Shown here one piece after another: positions 1-5,483 of a stretch of DNA of 10,348 nt. How positions within the stretch are numbered: the first letter of the stretch is position 1; each line of letters starts with the position of its first letter. The notes beneath the pieces are model-generated. The model did not search any database. It was not told the origin of the DNA and was given only the letters and a program-made list of their open reading frames with translations. A program made the translations under genes and the position numbers. This stretch comes from Lentimicrobium sp. (lineage in GTDB: Bacteria > Bacteroidota > Bacteroidia > Bacteroidales > Lentimicrobiaceae), in NCBI GenBank assembly GCA_013336205.1, contig JAAXUD010000053.1, positions 1 through 10,348 on the forward strand, in the 5' to 3' direction.

Positions 1-684
1 GACGATCTTCAGGTTGCTGTTTTCCTCCAGGATGATGAAACCAAGGCAATTTTCCAGGCTGCCTATGCAACACTTACCGGTGCATTTATTAGCTTAACTC
101 CTGAAAATAATGCAACCGAGGTTTTAATAGACCAGCCATTGTTAATTCAGTTCAGTGAAGCTGTCAGGATGATAGGTGGTGATGCTATTACAAGTGATAA
201 TATTGCGACCTTCATTACACTTGAACAAGTTGGTGATAAAGGAACTCCGGTAGTATTTACTGCTGAAATTGATAACTCCAATACACTGATTACCCTTACT
301 CCAACTGAAGACCTTTTGATGAGCACAGATTACCTGCTTACTGTTGCCCCTGTTGAAAATATGAACGGCCGGGAAACTTATGAAGCAATGTCAGCGTTCA
401 AAACACAGACCAATGTTGGAATTTTATTGCCGGCAAAGCAAAACATGGTAATCTACCCAAATCCCGCCAGGGATCTGATCACAGTAAAGTATAATGAAAG
501 TATAGGTAATTCAGTGTCGTTAAAGGTGTATGGAACCTCCGGCAGTGAAATGTCTGTAACGCGCTTAGGTGCTGATAAAGGTACTTTTAGTATAGGTGTC
601 AGCGCTCTGCCTGCCGGTGTTTATTTTCTGCAATTAACAGGGTCAGAAAAATCGGCGACTACCAGGTTTGTAATACTTAAGTAA
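1..684 (+). CDS. Secreted protein, 3' part: Omp28-like tail, Ig-like domain and T9SS sorting domain
   Basis: The reading frame is open from base 1, so the 5' end lies outside the window; 227 residues are visible. Residues 1-27 (DDLQVAVFLQDDETKAIFQA...) resemble the end of the Omp28-related/thioredoxin-like proteins of Bacteroidota. Residues about 36-137 look like a bacterial Ig-like domain of the SbsA type: it opens with a TPENNA stretch, then LLIQFSEAV, TLITLTPTEDL and DYLLTV. Residues about 147-227 form a T9SS type A sorting domain, with IYPNPARD near residue 151, GTFSIGVSALPAGVYFLQL, and a final RFVILK. In that family the C-terminal domain directs export across the outer membrane and is normally cleaved, leaving the protein on the surface or released. 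The sorting domain is certain by motif; the Omp28 assignment is a family-resemblance inference from a short stretch. An intrinsic terminator follows about 30 bases after the stop. Confidence 0.88.
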   Translation, partial: DDLQVAVFLQDDETKAIFQAAYATLTGAFISLTPENNATEVLIDQPLLIQFSEAVRMIGGDAITSDNIATFITLEQVGDKGTPVVFTAEIDNSNTLITLTPTEDLLMSTDYLLTVAPVENMNGRETYEAMSAFKTQTNVGILLPAKQNMVIYPNPARDLITVKYNESIGNSVSLKVYGTSGSEMSVTRLGADKGTFSIGVSALPAGVYFLQLTGSEKSATTRFVILK

Positions 685-715
685 AGGATTATATTTTTGA
701 GATTCAGGATTTCAG

Positions 716-751
716 GGCGCAATGGTTTTTAATCGTTGCGCCTTTTTTTTT
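716..751 (+). terminator. Rho-independent terminator after the T9SS-sorted protein gene
   Basis: A perfect 7-bp stem, GGCGCAA (716-722) with TTGCGCC (736-742), encloses a 13-base AT-rich loop and is followed directly by nine T residues (743-751). It lies 31 bases after the stop codon at 684. The T tract is on the plus strand only, so it ends the rightward transcript and would not serve the convergent MFS gene. Confidence 0.93.
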
Positions 752-856
752 ATCACATACAGGAAGGCTAAGAGTTCGTATGCTCTGACAAAGCAAACAG
801 GAAGCTACGAAATTTTAGAGAAACCTTTGATACAACTCATTCGTTGGAATTTACTA

Positions 857-875
857 CCGAAAGTTAAATTTTCGG
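857..875 (-). terminator. Weak hairpin over the stop codon of the MFS gene
   Basis: CCGAAA (870-875 read on the minus strand) pairs with TTTCGG (857-862 on the minus strand) around a 7-base loop that contains the TAA stop. No run of T follows on the minus strand, so this is at best a weak or factor-dependent end. No better terminator for the MFS gene is visible between 752 and 863. Confidence 0.2.
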
Positions 876-2123
876 AATTGCTTCTTTGATTTCCGGTAAT
901 TTTTTATAAAATACCAGGGCAGCCAGAAGGCAACATAAGCCAGCGATGAAAACAGTCACCTGAACGCCTGCCATTTCGGCTAAACTGCCGGTTAACAGAC
1001 TCCCCAACGGGGTAAACCCCATAAATGACATACTGTACAAGGCAACGACCCGCCCACGCATATCGTCCTGCACCATTGTCTGAAGTAAGGTGTTGCTCGA
1101 CGCAAACTCCACCACCATGCCGAAGCCGGTTACAACCAATAGTATTAAGGAAACCGGCAGACTAACCGATACTGAAAAACCCATCAATCCGAGGCTGAAC
1201 ATTCCGGCAGATATAAAAATGATCATTGGAATTTCCTTCAGGGATTTTCGCGTAGCCAGAAAAATAGCACCTGTTAAAGCACCCGCACCAATCGCACCAA
1301 TCAGTAAACCCAGCGTTTGGGCATCTCCGTTTAATACCGTTCGTGCAAAAACAGGCATAAAAACCTGGAAAGGCAGGCCGAGCAGGCTGGTTGTGATTAC
1401 CATGATCAGTAAGAACCTGATTGGCAATGATTTGTAGGCATAATTTAAGCCACTGATAAGATCTGTGAGCACGGAGGTTTTACTGTTTCCGGAGGTAAGG
1501 ATCTTTACACGCATCGCCATTAGTGAAGCTATTACGGCAAGATAACTGAGCCCATTGATCAGAAAACAAACACCTTCTCCTGACAGGGCTACCAGTAAGC
1601 CTCCGATTGGCGGGCCAATAAAACGCGCAGAATTAAAAAGTGTTGAATTCAGGGCGATGGCATTCTGAAGGTCTTTTTTATCAGGAACCATGTTTACCAG
1701 GAAAGCATGCCTGAAAGGCGTGTCGAAGGCCACTGAAATCCCGTTCATCACTGCTGCCATAATTATATGCCAGATTTCTATCTGATCACTGAATATCAGC
1801 AGTGAGAGCGTAAGTGCAATTAACATTGAAATTGACTGGGTGATCAGTAAAACCCGGCGCCGGTCGATCCGGTCGGCATAAACGCCGGCAAGAGGTGTAA
1901 TCAGAAGCGAGGGTATCTGACCTGCAAAGCCCACAACTCCCAGTAATAGCGCTGAATCACTCAGGCGGTAAACCAGCCAGCCCATGGCCAGGTTCTGAAT
2001 CCAGTTGCCGGGAAGCGAAATTAACTGACCAAAAAAGTAAAGCCGGTAATCTCTGTGCCTGAGCGAACGGATAGCGTTTACAGAAGCCAGACCGAAAATA
2101 TTGTATTTGAAAAGAGACCCCAA
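864..2123 (-). CDS. MFS transporter, probable drug/metabolite exporter (MFS_3/EntS-like)
   Basis: This is a 419-residue inner-membrane protein of the major facilitator superfamily, the usual length for a 12-helix member, and likely a proton-driven exporter. The N-terminal part matches the MFS_3/enterobactin-exporter-like group: RSLRHRDYRLYFFGQ (19-33), WIQNLAMGWLVYRLSDSALL (41-60), and the loop 2-3 signature GVYADRIDRRRVL (80-92). Long hydrophobic helices alternate with short loops to the C-terminus, and the second half has GRVVALYSMSFMGFTPLGS. The substrate cannot be read from sequence. The start is TTG at 2123: an in-frame TAA lies five codons upstream, and the next ATG (residue 47) would remove the first helix. 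A TAnnTTTG promoter at 2146-2153 gives a leader of roughly 15-20 bases, which fits this TTG. The gene is divergent from the outer-membrane protein gene and convergent with the T9SS cargo gene. Confidence 0.9.
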   Translation of the reverse strand: MGSLFKYNIFGLASVNAIRSLRHRDYRLYFFGQLISLPGNWIQNLAMGWLVYRLSDSALLLGVVGFAGQIPSLLITPLAGVYADRIDRRRVLLITQSISMLIALTLSLLIFSDQIEIWHIIMAAVMNGISVAFDTPFRHAFLVNMVPDKKDLQNAIALNSTLFNSARFIGPPIGGLLVALSGEGVCFLINGLSYLAVIASLMAMRVKILTSGNSKTSVLTDLISGLNYAYKSLPIRFLLIMVITTSLLGLPFQVFMPVFARTVLNGDAQTLGLLIGAIGAGALTGAIFLATRKSLKEIPMIIFISAGMFSLGLMGFSVSVSLPVSLILLVVTGFGMVVEFASSNTLLQTMVQDDMRGRVVALYSMSFMGFTPLGSLLTGSLAEMAGVQVTVFIAGLCCLLAALVFYKKLPEIKEAIPKI

Positions 2124-2145
2124 ACCACAGTCGATTTATTATCCG

Positions 2146-2153
2146 CAAAGTTA
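2146..2153 (-). promoter_or_regulatory. Bacteroidota-type -7 promoter element for the MFS gene
   Basis: The minus strand reads TAACTTTG, an exact match to the Bacteroidota housekeeping -7 consensus TAnnTTTG. It lies 22 bases upstream of the TTG start, so transcription would begin close to 2140. The expected -33 TTG is not clear; only a T-rich AAATTT stretch lies about 21 bases upstream. Confidence 0.55.
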
Positions 2154-2374
2154 GGGATAATAGACCTTGACGGGAAATTTTTACATGGCCGGAACTTTCA
2201 CGCCAAATCTTAACTGACTAAAATTTAACTTCCGGAAAATCAAAATAAAAAGCAGCCGGTTTTTTTATGATTTACGGGTTTGTCGCTTGCCGTTTAAGTT
2301 GTTTTAAGCCTTATTTTATCCTTTCCGGATTCAGGTTCACTCGCTAAGCCAGGGTTTTAGTATCCCCTTCTTAT

Positions 2375-2405
2375 CCCCCTTGGCCTTCGACTCAGGCACC
2401 GGGGG
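2375..2405. repeat. GC-rich imperfect inverted repeat (C5 ... G5)
   Basis: CCCCC (2375-2379) can pair with GGGGG (2401-2405), and inside it GCCT (2383-2386) can pair with AGGC (2394-2397) around the loop TCGACTC. The core GCCTTCGACTCAGGCACC recalls the short palindromic CTTCGACTC...CTCAGCCACC-like elements often scattered between Bacteroidota genes, here shortened; that resemblance is from memory. No T tract follows on the minus strand, and no gene ends just upstream on the plus strand, so it is not an obvious terminator. Confidence 0.4.
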
Positions 2406-2414
2406 ACGAAAACT

Positions 2415-2461
2415 TTTTAGCTTCAAAAATTCTTATTGTTTTACTTGACATTCTGCTAAAA
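2415..2461. repeat. Inverted repeat TTTTAGC / GCTAAAA
   Basis: TTTTAGC (2415-2421) and GCTAAAA (2455-2461) are perfect 7-bp inverted arms around a 33-base AT-rich centre. The right arm runs directly into a run of seven G (2462-2468). That run could also pair with the C-run at 2375-2379, so alternative foldings with the neighbouring C5/G5 hairpin are possible. Function is unknown and chance is not excluded. Confidence 0.3.
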
Positions 2462-2582
2462 GGGGGGGCTCCCGAATAGAGGAAGAATTGTTGATCTTTT
2501 TGCTTATCCTGCTTTTTATGCGATTCATGCTTCAAAATGAGCCGTTCACCATTTAATTATTTTCAAACCTGTGATCTCAGCC

Positions 2583-2590
2583 TAATTTTG
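2583..2590 (+). promoter_or_regulatory. Bacteroidota-type -7 promoter element for the outer-membrane protein gene
   Basis: TAATTTTG is an exact match to TAnnTTTG, 27 bases before the ATG at 2618. Initiation about 7 bases downstream would give a leader of roughly 20 bases. It lies after the upstream in-frame ATG at 2537, so that ATG would not be on the transcript. This decides the start of the downstream gene. A T-rich TATTTTC sits near the expected -33 position. Confidence 0.65.
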
Positions 2591-2617
2591 CAGCATTACT
2601 CAAAACTACACCAAGCA

Positions 2618-3268
2618 ATGAGAACAATTATAACAAGCATGATTCTTGCGCTTTCGTTAATGGTGGGGCTTGTAAATGCCCAGGATACAGGAAATTCAAC
2701 AGTGGAGCCTTTCAGCAACCAGCAAGCTGTTGGTGGATATATTTCGCTGGGAATTGGAAATACAATTATAAATAATGAAAATGCTTTACTCGGACAATTC
2801 AGAATTGCAGCCAGGCTTGGTCATGGTTTTTCTATCGGTTTGGCAGGGTCCGGTTTTACAGATTGTATTTATGGCCTTAATTATGACCGGCCTCAACTTT
2901 CCCCGGAAGGTTATTATATAGAAGGGGGATATGGTGGATTGCTTCTGGAACCGGTGTTTGCTCCTGATTTCCCTGTACATCTTTCATTCCCGATATTAAT
3001 TGGTGCCGGTGGTGTTGCATTTACTGAAAGCCAGGAAGACTATGACTGGAATGAGTGGGAATTTGAAGACAACCATTATGTATTGGAAAGTAAAGCATTT
3101 CTGGTTGTTGAGCCAGGTGTAGAGCTCGAGTTTAACCTTTCGCGCTTTGTCAGGATGGGTGCCGGCATTAGTTACCGGTTTACCAATTCCATCGCGGTTG
3201 GCGGTAAAAGGGAACACCTGCTCAATGGAATAACCGGTGCGATAAATCTTAAGGTTGGAATATTTTAG
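2618..3268 (+). CDS. Small outer-membrane beta-barrel protein with signal peptide
   Basis: The start is set at the ATG at 2618, which gives 216 residues. It begins with a clean signal peptide: MRT, a hydrophobic stretch at 4-18, and a likely signal peptidase I cut after VNA (residue 21). The mature part is rich in alternating Gly/aromatic/polar strands such as VGGYISLGIGNTI (38-50), GFSIGLAGSGF (70-80), GYYIEGGYGGLLLEPVF (98-114), FPILIGAGGVAF (124-135), FLVVEPGVELEFNLSRFVRM (161-180) and GAGISYRFTN (181-190). It ends in Phe (LKVGIF), as barrels recognised by the Bam machinery usually do. About eight short strands are plausible. An acidic, Trp-rich loop (EDYDWNEWEFEDNHYV, 140-155) is probably extracellular or metal-exposed. 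The pattern is common in uncharacterised Bacteroidota proteins; the specific role is unknown. The upstream ATG at 2537 would add 27 residues and bury the signal peptide. Confidence 0.85.
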   Translation: MRTIITSMILALSLMVGLVNAQDTGNSTVEPFSNQQAVGGYISLGIGNTIINNENALLGQFRIAARLGHGFSIGLAGSGFTDCIYGLNYDRPQLSPEGYYIEGGYGGLLLEPVFAPDFPVHLSFPILIGAGGVAFTESQEDYDWNEWEFEDNHYVLESKAFLVVEPGVELEFNLSRFVRMGAGISYRFTNSIAVGGKREHLLNGITGAINLKVGIF

Positions 3269-3330
3269 ACAGCTCTTGCTGCCAAAGTTATTGTTTGAAT
3301 GAAAAGAGCCCGTCAAATAATAAAAAAACT

Positions 3331-3343
3331 TAAACCGGGTTTA
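3331..3343. promoter_or_regulatory. Short palindrome upstream of the methyltransferase-like gene pair
   Basis: TAAACC-G-GGTTTA is a perfect 6+1+6 palindrome 29 bases before the ATG at 3373. Its size and position suit an operator for a dimeric repressor, but the arm is short and AT-rich, so chance is possible. No exact TAnnTTTG element lies between 3269 and 3372; the nearest, TCAATTTG (3360-3367), has one mismatch and sits too close to the ATG. Confidence 0.25.
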
Positions 3344-3372
3344 TAAAATGTTAATTTAATCAATTTGTTATT

Positions 3373-3978
3373 ATGTTGCAATACATCAGGTCAACTGCTA
3401 CAATCGAAAATCCGGATACTTTTTCATTTGAAGTATCGACAAGTTCCAAATACAGAAGTGCTTTGTATCGGCAGGTGCTTGCCAATGCCGGTCTTGAGCC
3501 GGGGCAGGTGTTTCTTGAACTTGACGTTCATCCTGATATAAAAGGAAGCATAATGGCCAAAGTTAACCTGGTTCAATCAGATCTGATGGGTGGATTTCCC
3601 GGCCTGCTAGAGTTATCATCCAATGAAACCATGGCAGGTATTGCAAACACCTCAAACAGTCTTCCGTGGTCAGAGGGCGCCTTTGATACAATTATCTGTA
3701 TCGGAATATTCAATCATGTTTCAGATCATGCAAGTCTGTTTGCCGAAATCAACAGGCTCCTTTCGCCTAATGGGAAACTTATTATTGCCGATCAATGGTT
3801 TCGTAAAGCAGGGCCAATGTTTGCAAACCTGCTTCAGGGCTATAAAAATGAGAACGATTTCCGGATTTATTCACCGGTATGGGTAACCCGATTGCTTCGT
3901 AAAGGTGGATTTAATCTGATTGAGACGTTGCCTGCCGGTGCCACCAACTTTTTTTGTATTGCTACTGCGTTGAAATAG
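3373..3978 (+). CDS. Class I SAM methyltransferase-like protein with degenerate motif I
   Basis: This 201-residue cytoplasmic protein has the Methyltransf_11-type fold. The central and C-terminal parts are well preserved: LPWSEGAFDTIICIGIFNHV (97-116) is the motif II/post-II region, and EINRLLSPNGKLIIADQW (125-142) is the helix, turn and strand of motif III. It ends with a typical LLRKGGFNLIETLPAG...FFCIATAL (174-200). The place of motif I is unusual: GQVFLELDVHPDIKGSI (44-60) aligns where families have VLEhGCGtG, and the glycine-rich loop is missing. The protein is also short between motif I and motif II. It may bind SAM weakly, bind another ligand, or act as a partner of the next gene product, whose start is only six bases downstream of this stop. 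Substrate unknown. The ATG at 3373 is the first plausible start; no Shine-Dalgarno is seen, as usual in this phylum. Confidence 0.8.
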   Translation: MLQYIRSTATIENPDTFSFEVSTSSKYRSALYRQVLANAGLEPGQVFLELDVHPDIKGSIMAKVNLVQSDLMGGFPGLLELSSNETMAGIANTSNSLPWSEGAFDTIICIGIFNHVSDHASLFAEINRLLSPNGKLIIADQWFRKAGPMFANLLQGYKNENDFRIYSPVWVTRLLRKGGFNLIETLPAGATNFFCIATALK

Positions 3979-3984
3979 TGTTAT

Positions 3985-4800
3985 ATGAACTTTTTAACAG
4001 AAGAAAAAGCACTGCTTGATCCTTATTCCAAAGAGCCATTAGAGATGGGGAAGGGGTTCTATTTTAATCCTGTTTCAGGCGATAAGTATTATATCAATAG
4101 TGGTATTCCTGTTTTTCTGCCTGAGAACCAGATGACAGGTGATAACCTTAAATACGCCCGCTTTTATGACAAAATCAGCCGCTTTTACAGGATTTCTTCT
4201 GTTTTATATTGCTGGCTGAAGGGGACAAGTGAAAAAAAAGTTAAGAAACTCTATCTTGACCTTCTTGAAATAAAGGAAAACGACCTGGTACTCGAGGTTT
4301 CAATTGGTTCAGCTGACAATCTGAAGCATTTACCGAAAAGGGCCTTTTATTCAGGAATTGATATTTCTTTTGGAATGCTGACAATGGCCCGCTTGCAGTT
4401 ACGGCACTGGAGAATAAAAGCTGGTTTATATCAGGGTGAAGCGGAGCATCTTCCTTTTGCAGATAATAGTTTTGATGTTGTCTTTCATGTAGGGGGCATA
4501 AATTTCTTCAACGACAAGCAAAAAGCTTTGGCTGAAATGATCCGGGTGGCTAAGCCTGGCTCAAAATTACTAGTGGTTGACGAAACTGAATCCATGGTTG
4601 TCAATACTTATCAGAAAAATCCGTTTTCCCGGAAATTGTACCAACTGGCTGATCGTGATTTGTCTGTGCCGGTTCATCTATTGCCCATTGGGATGAAGGA
4701 AATTGAAGTCAGGTACTTTTACGAACAGAAAATTTATTGTCTCACCTTCCGAAAACCACTGGCAGCTATAGCTGAACAGCTAAATGGTGTTGCCGGATAA
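3985..4800 (+). CDS. Class I SAM-dependent methyltransferase with Cys-less Trm112-like N-terminus
   Basis: This is a 271-residue cytoplasmic protein. Residues 8-46 (LLDPYSKEPLE...GDKYYINSGIPVFLPE) follow the Trm112p-like pattern seen at the N-terminus of many bacterial methyltransferases, but the zinc-binding Cys positions are occupied by other residues. The Methyltransf_11 fold follows: motif I is VLEVSIGSADNL (102-113) in place of VLEhGCGtG; then GIDISFGML (124-132) with the acidic D126 that usually contacts the SAM ribose; GEAEHLPFADNSFDVVFHVG (151-170); and EMIRVAKPGSKLLVVDET (184-201). The last 70 residues, with KNPFSRKLYQLADRD and EVRYFYEQKIYCLTFRKP, probably form a substrate lid or C-terminal extension. 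It is separated by six bases from the preceding methyltransferase-like gene, so the two are almost surely co-transcribed. The substrate is not evident; small-molecule, quinone or lipid methylation are all possible. Class assignment is firm, specificity is not. Confidence 0.85.
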   Translation: MNFLTEEKALLDPYSKEPLEMGKGFYFNPVSGDKYYINSGIPVFLPENQMTGDNLKYARFYDKISRFYRISSVLYCWLKGTSEKKVKKLYLDLLEIKENDLVLEVSIGSADNLKHLPKRAFYSGIDISFGMLTMARLQLRHWRIKAGLYQGEAEHLPFADNSFDVVFHVGGINFFNDKQKALAEMIRVAKPGSKLLVVDETESMVVNTYQKNPFSRKLYQLADRDLSVPVHLLPIGMKEIEVRYFYEQKIYCLTFRKPLAAIAEQLNGVAG

Positions 4801-4856
4801 CTGTTCCGGATTAACTTTTCTGACTAGAATAAACTACAAAATACCGGGTTACACTG

Positions 4857-5393
4857 ATGGATACACTGACCGGATTGATTTTAAGACCTGAATTAGGAAA
4901 TGATTACGGCGATATTACCGCGCTGAATAATATTGCATTTGGTCAGTCAATGGAAGGCCGGCTGGTTGAAGCGTTAAGGCGTAATCCTCATTTTATAAAG
5001 GGTCTTTCTCTTGTGGCGGTTATTGATGGAAAACTGGTTGGCCATATTTTGTTTTTTCCGATTCTGATAAAGGGCGAAGGTAAGGTTTTTCGTTCCCTGG
5101 CATTGGCTCCCATGTCGGTATTGCCTGAATATCAGGGCAAAGGAATTGGTTCCGCTCTGGTAAATCTTGGCCTTGAGGAAGCCAGGGCTGATGGATTTGA
5201 TTCGGTGATTGTTCTTGGTCACCGTGATTTTTACCCTCGCTTTGGTTTTGTGCCGGCATCCCGTTTTGGAATATCTCCTCCATACGAGGTGCCTGATGAA
5301 GTGTTTTTTGCCATGGAACTGTATCCCGGCAGTCTTCAGGGTGTGATTGGAATGGTTGAATATCCACCTGAGTTTGCTGAAGCAGAAGCATAG
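4857..5393 (+). CDS. GNAT-family N-acetyltransferase, YhbS-like
   Basis: This is a 178-residue cytoplasmic acetyltransferase of the GNAT fold, expected to transfer acetyl from acetyl-CoA to an amine on a small molecule or protein. The acetyl-CoA site is clear: LAPMSVLPEYQGKGIGSALV (83-102), with the pyrophosphate-binding loop Q93-G-K-G-I-G98. The preceding strand (LVAVIDGKLVGHILFFPILI, 52-71) and the later VIVLGHRDFYPRFGFVPASRFGI (117-139) match the YhbS-like group (COG3153), where FYPRFGF is characteristic. Length is normal for that group. The acceptor substrate is unknown. It lies 56 bases after the methyltransferase gene on the same strand and could belong to the same transcript. A near-consensus TAACTTTT at 4812-4819 might give it its own promoter. 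The ATG at 4857 places the usual LRPE strand at residues 9-12. Confidence 0.9.
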   Translation: MDTLTGLILRPELGNDYGDITALNNIAFGQSMEGRLVEALRRNPHFIKGLSLVAVIDGKLVGHILFFPILIKGEGKVFRSLALAPMSVLPEYQGKGIGSALVNLGLEEARADGFDSVIVLGHRDFYPRFGFVPASRFGISPPYEVPDEVFFAMELYPGSLQGVIGMVEYPPEFAEAEA

Positions 5394-5447
5394 CGTGAAT
5401 TGTGCTGAAAATCATTAGATTCATTTTTTAATTTAATTTGTACTGCC

Positions 5448-5455
5448 TAAATTTG
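5448..5455 (+). promoter_or_regulatory. Bacteroidota-type -7 promoter element for the sensor kinase gene
   Basis: TAAATTTG matches TAnnTTTG exactly and lies 28 bases before the ATG at 5484, which implies a leader of about 20 bases. A T6 run at 5424-5429 is in the region expected for the -33 element, but it lacks the usual G. The placement suggests that the two-component genes are transcribed separately from the acetyltransferase. Confidence 0.6.
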
Positions 5456-5483
5456 ATGAATTAAGTTTCCTTCAGCCCTTGTC

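Larger units (their letters stand above)
2154..2582. other. Divergent intergenic region without a gene
   Basis: I see no credible coding frame or RNA gene in this stretch between the MFS promoter and the outer-membrane protein promoter. It is AT-rich at both sides with a GC-rich core near 2360-2470 that contains C-runs, G-runs and inverted repeats, listed separately. An in-frame ATG at 2537 exists but lies upstream of the promoter that serves the next gene, so I do not treat it as a start. No TAnnTTTG element that would drive a separate transcript was found here. Confidence 0.6.

Noticed and set aside
1090..1437. Plus-strand open frame of 115 codons within the MFS gene
   Set aside because: The minus strand encodes continuous MFS helices over the same bases; the plus-strand product has no domain or start signal.
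1957..2148. Alternative minus-strand frame overlapping the start of the MFS gene, considered as a frameshifted N-terminus
   Set aside because: The MFS frame is intact with the expected N-terminal signature, and the other frame has no MFS-like residues, so no frameshift is needed.
2375..2421. C5/G5 hairpin followed by CTTTTTAG, considered as an intrinsic terminator
   Set aside because: No plus-strand gene ends upstream, the T run is short and eight bases away from the stem, and there is no T run on the minus strand side.
3272..3309. GCTCTT (3272-3277) and AAGAGC (3304-3309) inverted pair after the outer-membrane protein gene, considered as a terminator
   Set aside because: The loop is 26 bases and no T tract follows, so terminator function is not supported.
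3360..3367. TCAATTTG considered as the promoter of the methyltransferase-like pair
   Set aside because: It has one mismatch to TAnnTTTG and ends five bases before the ATG, so transcription would start at or inside the start codon.
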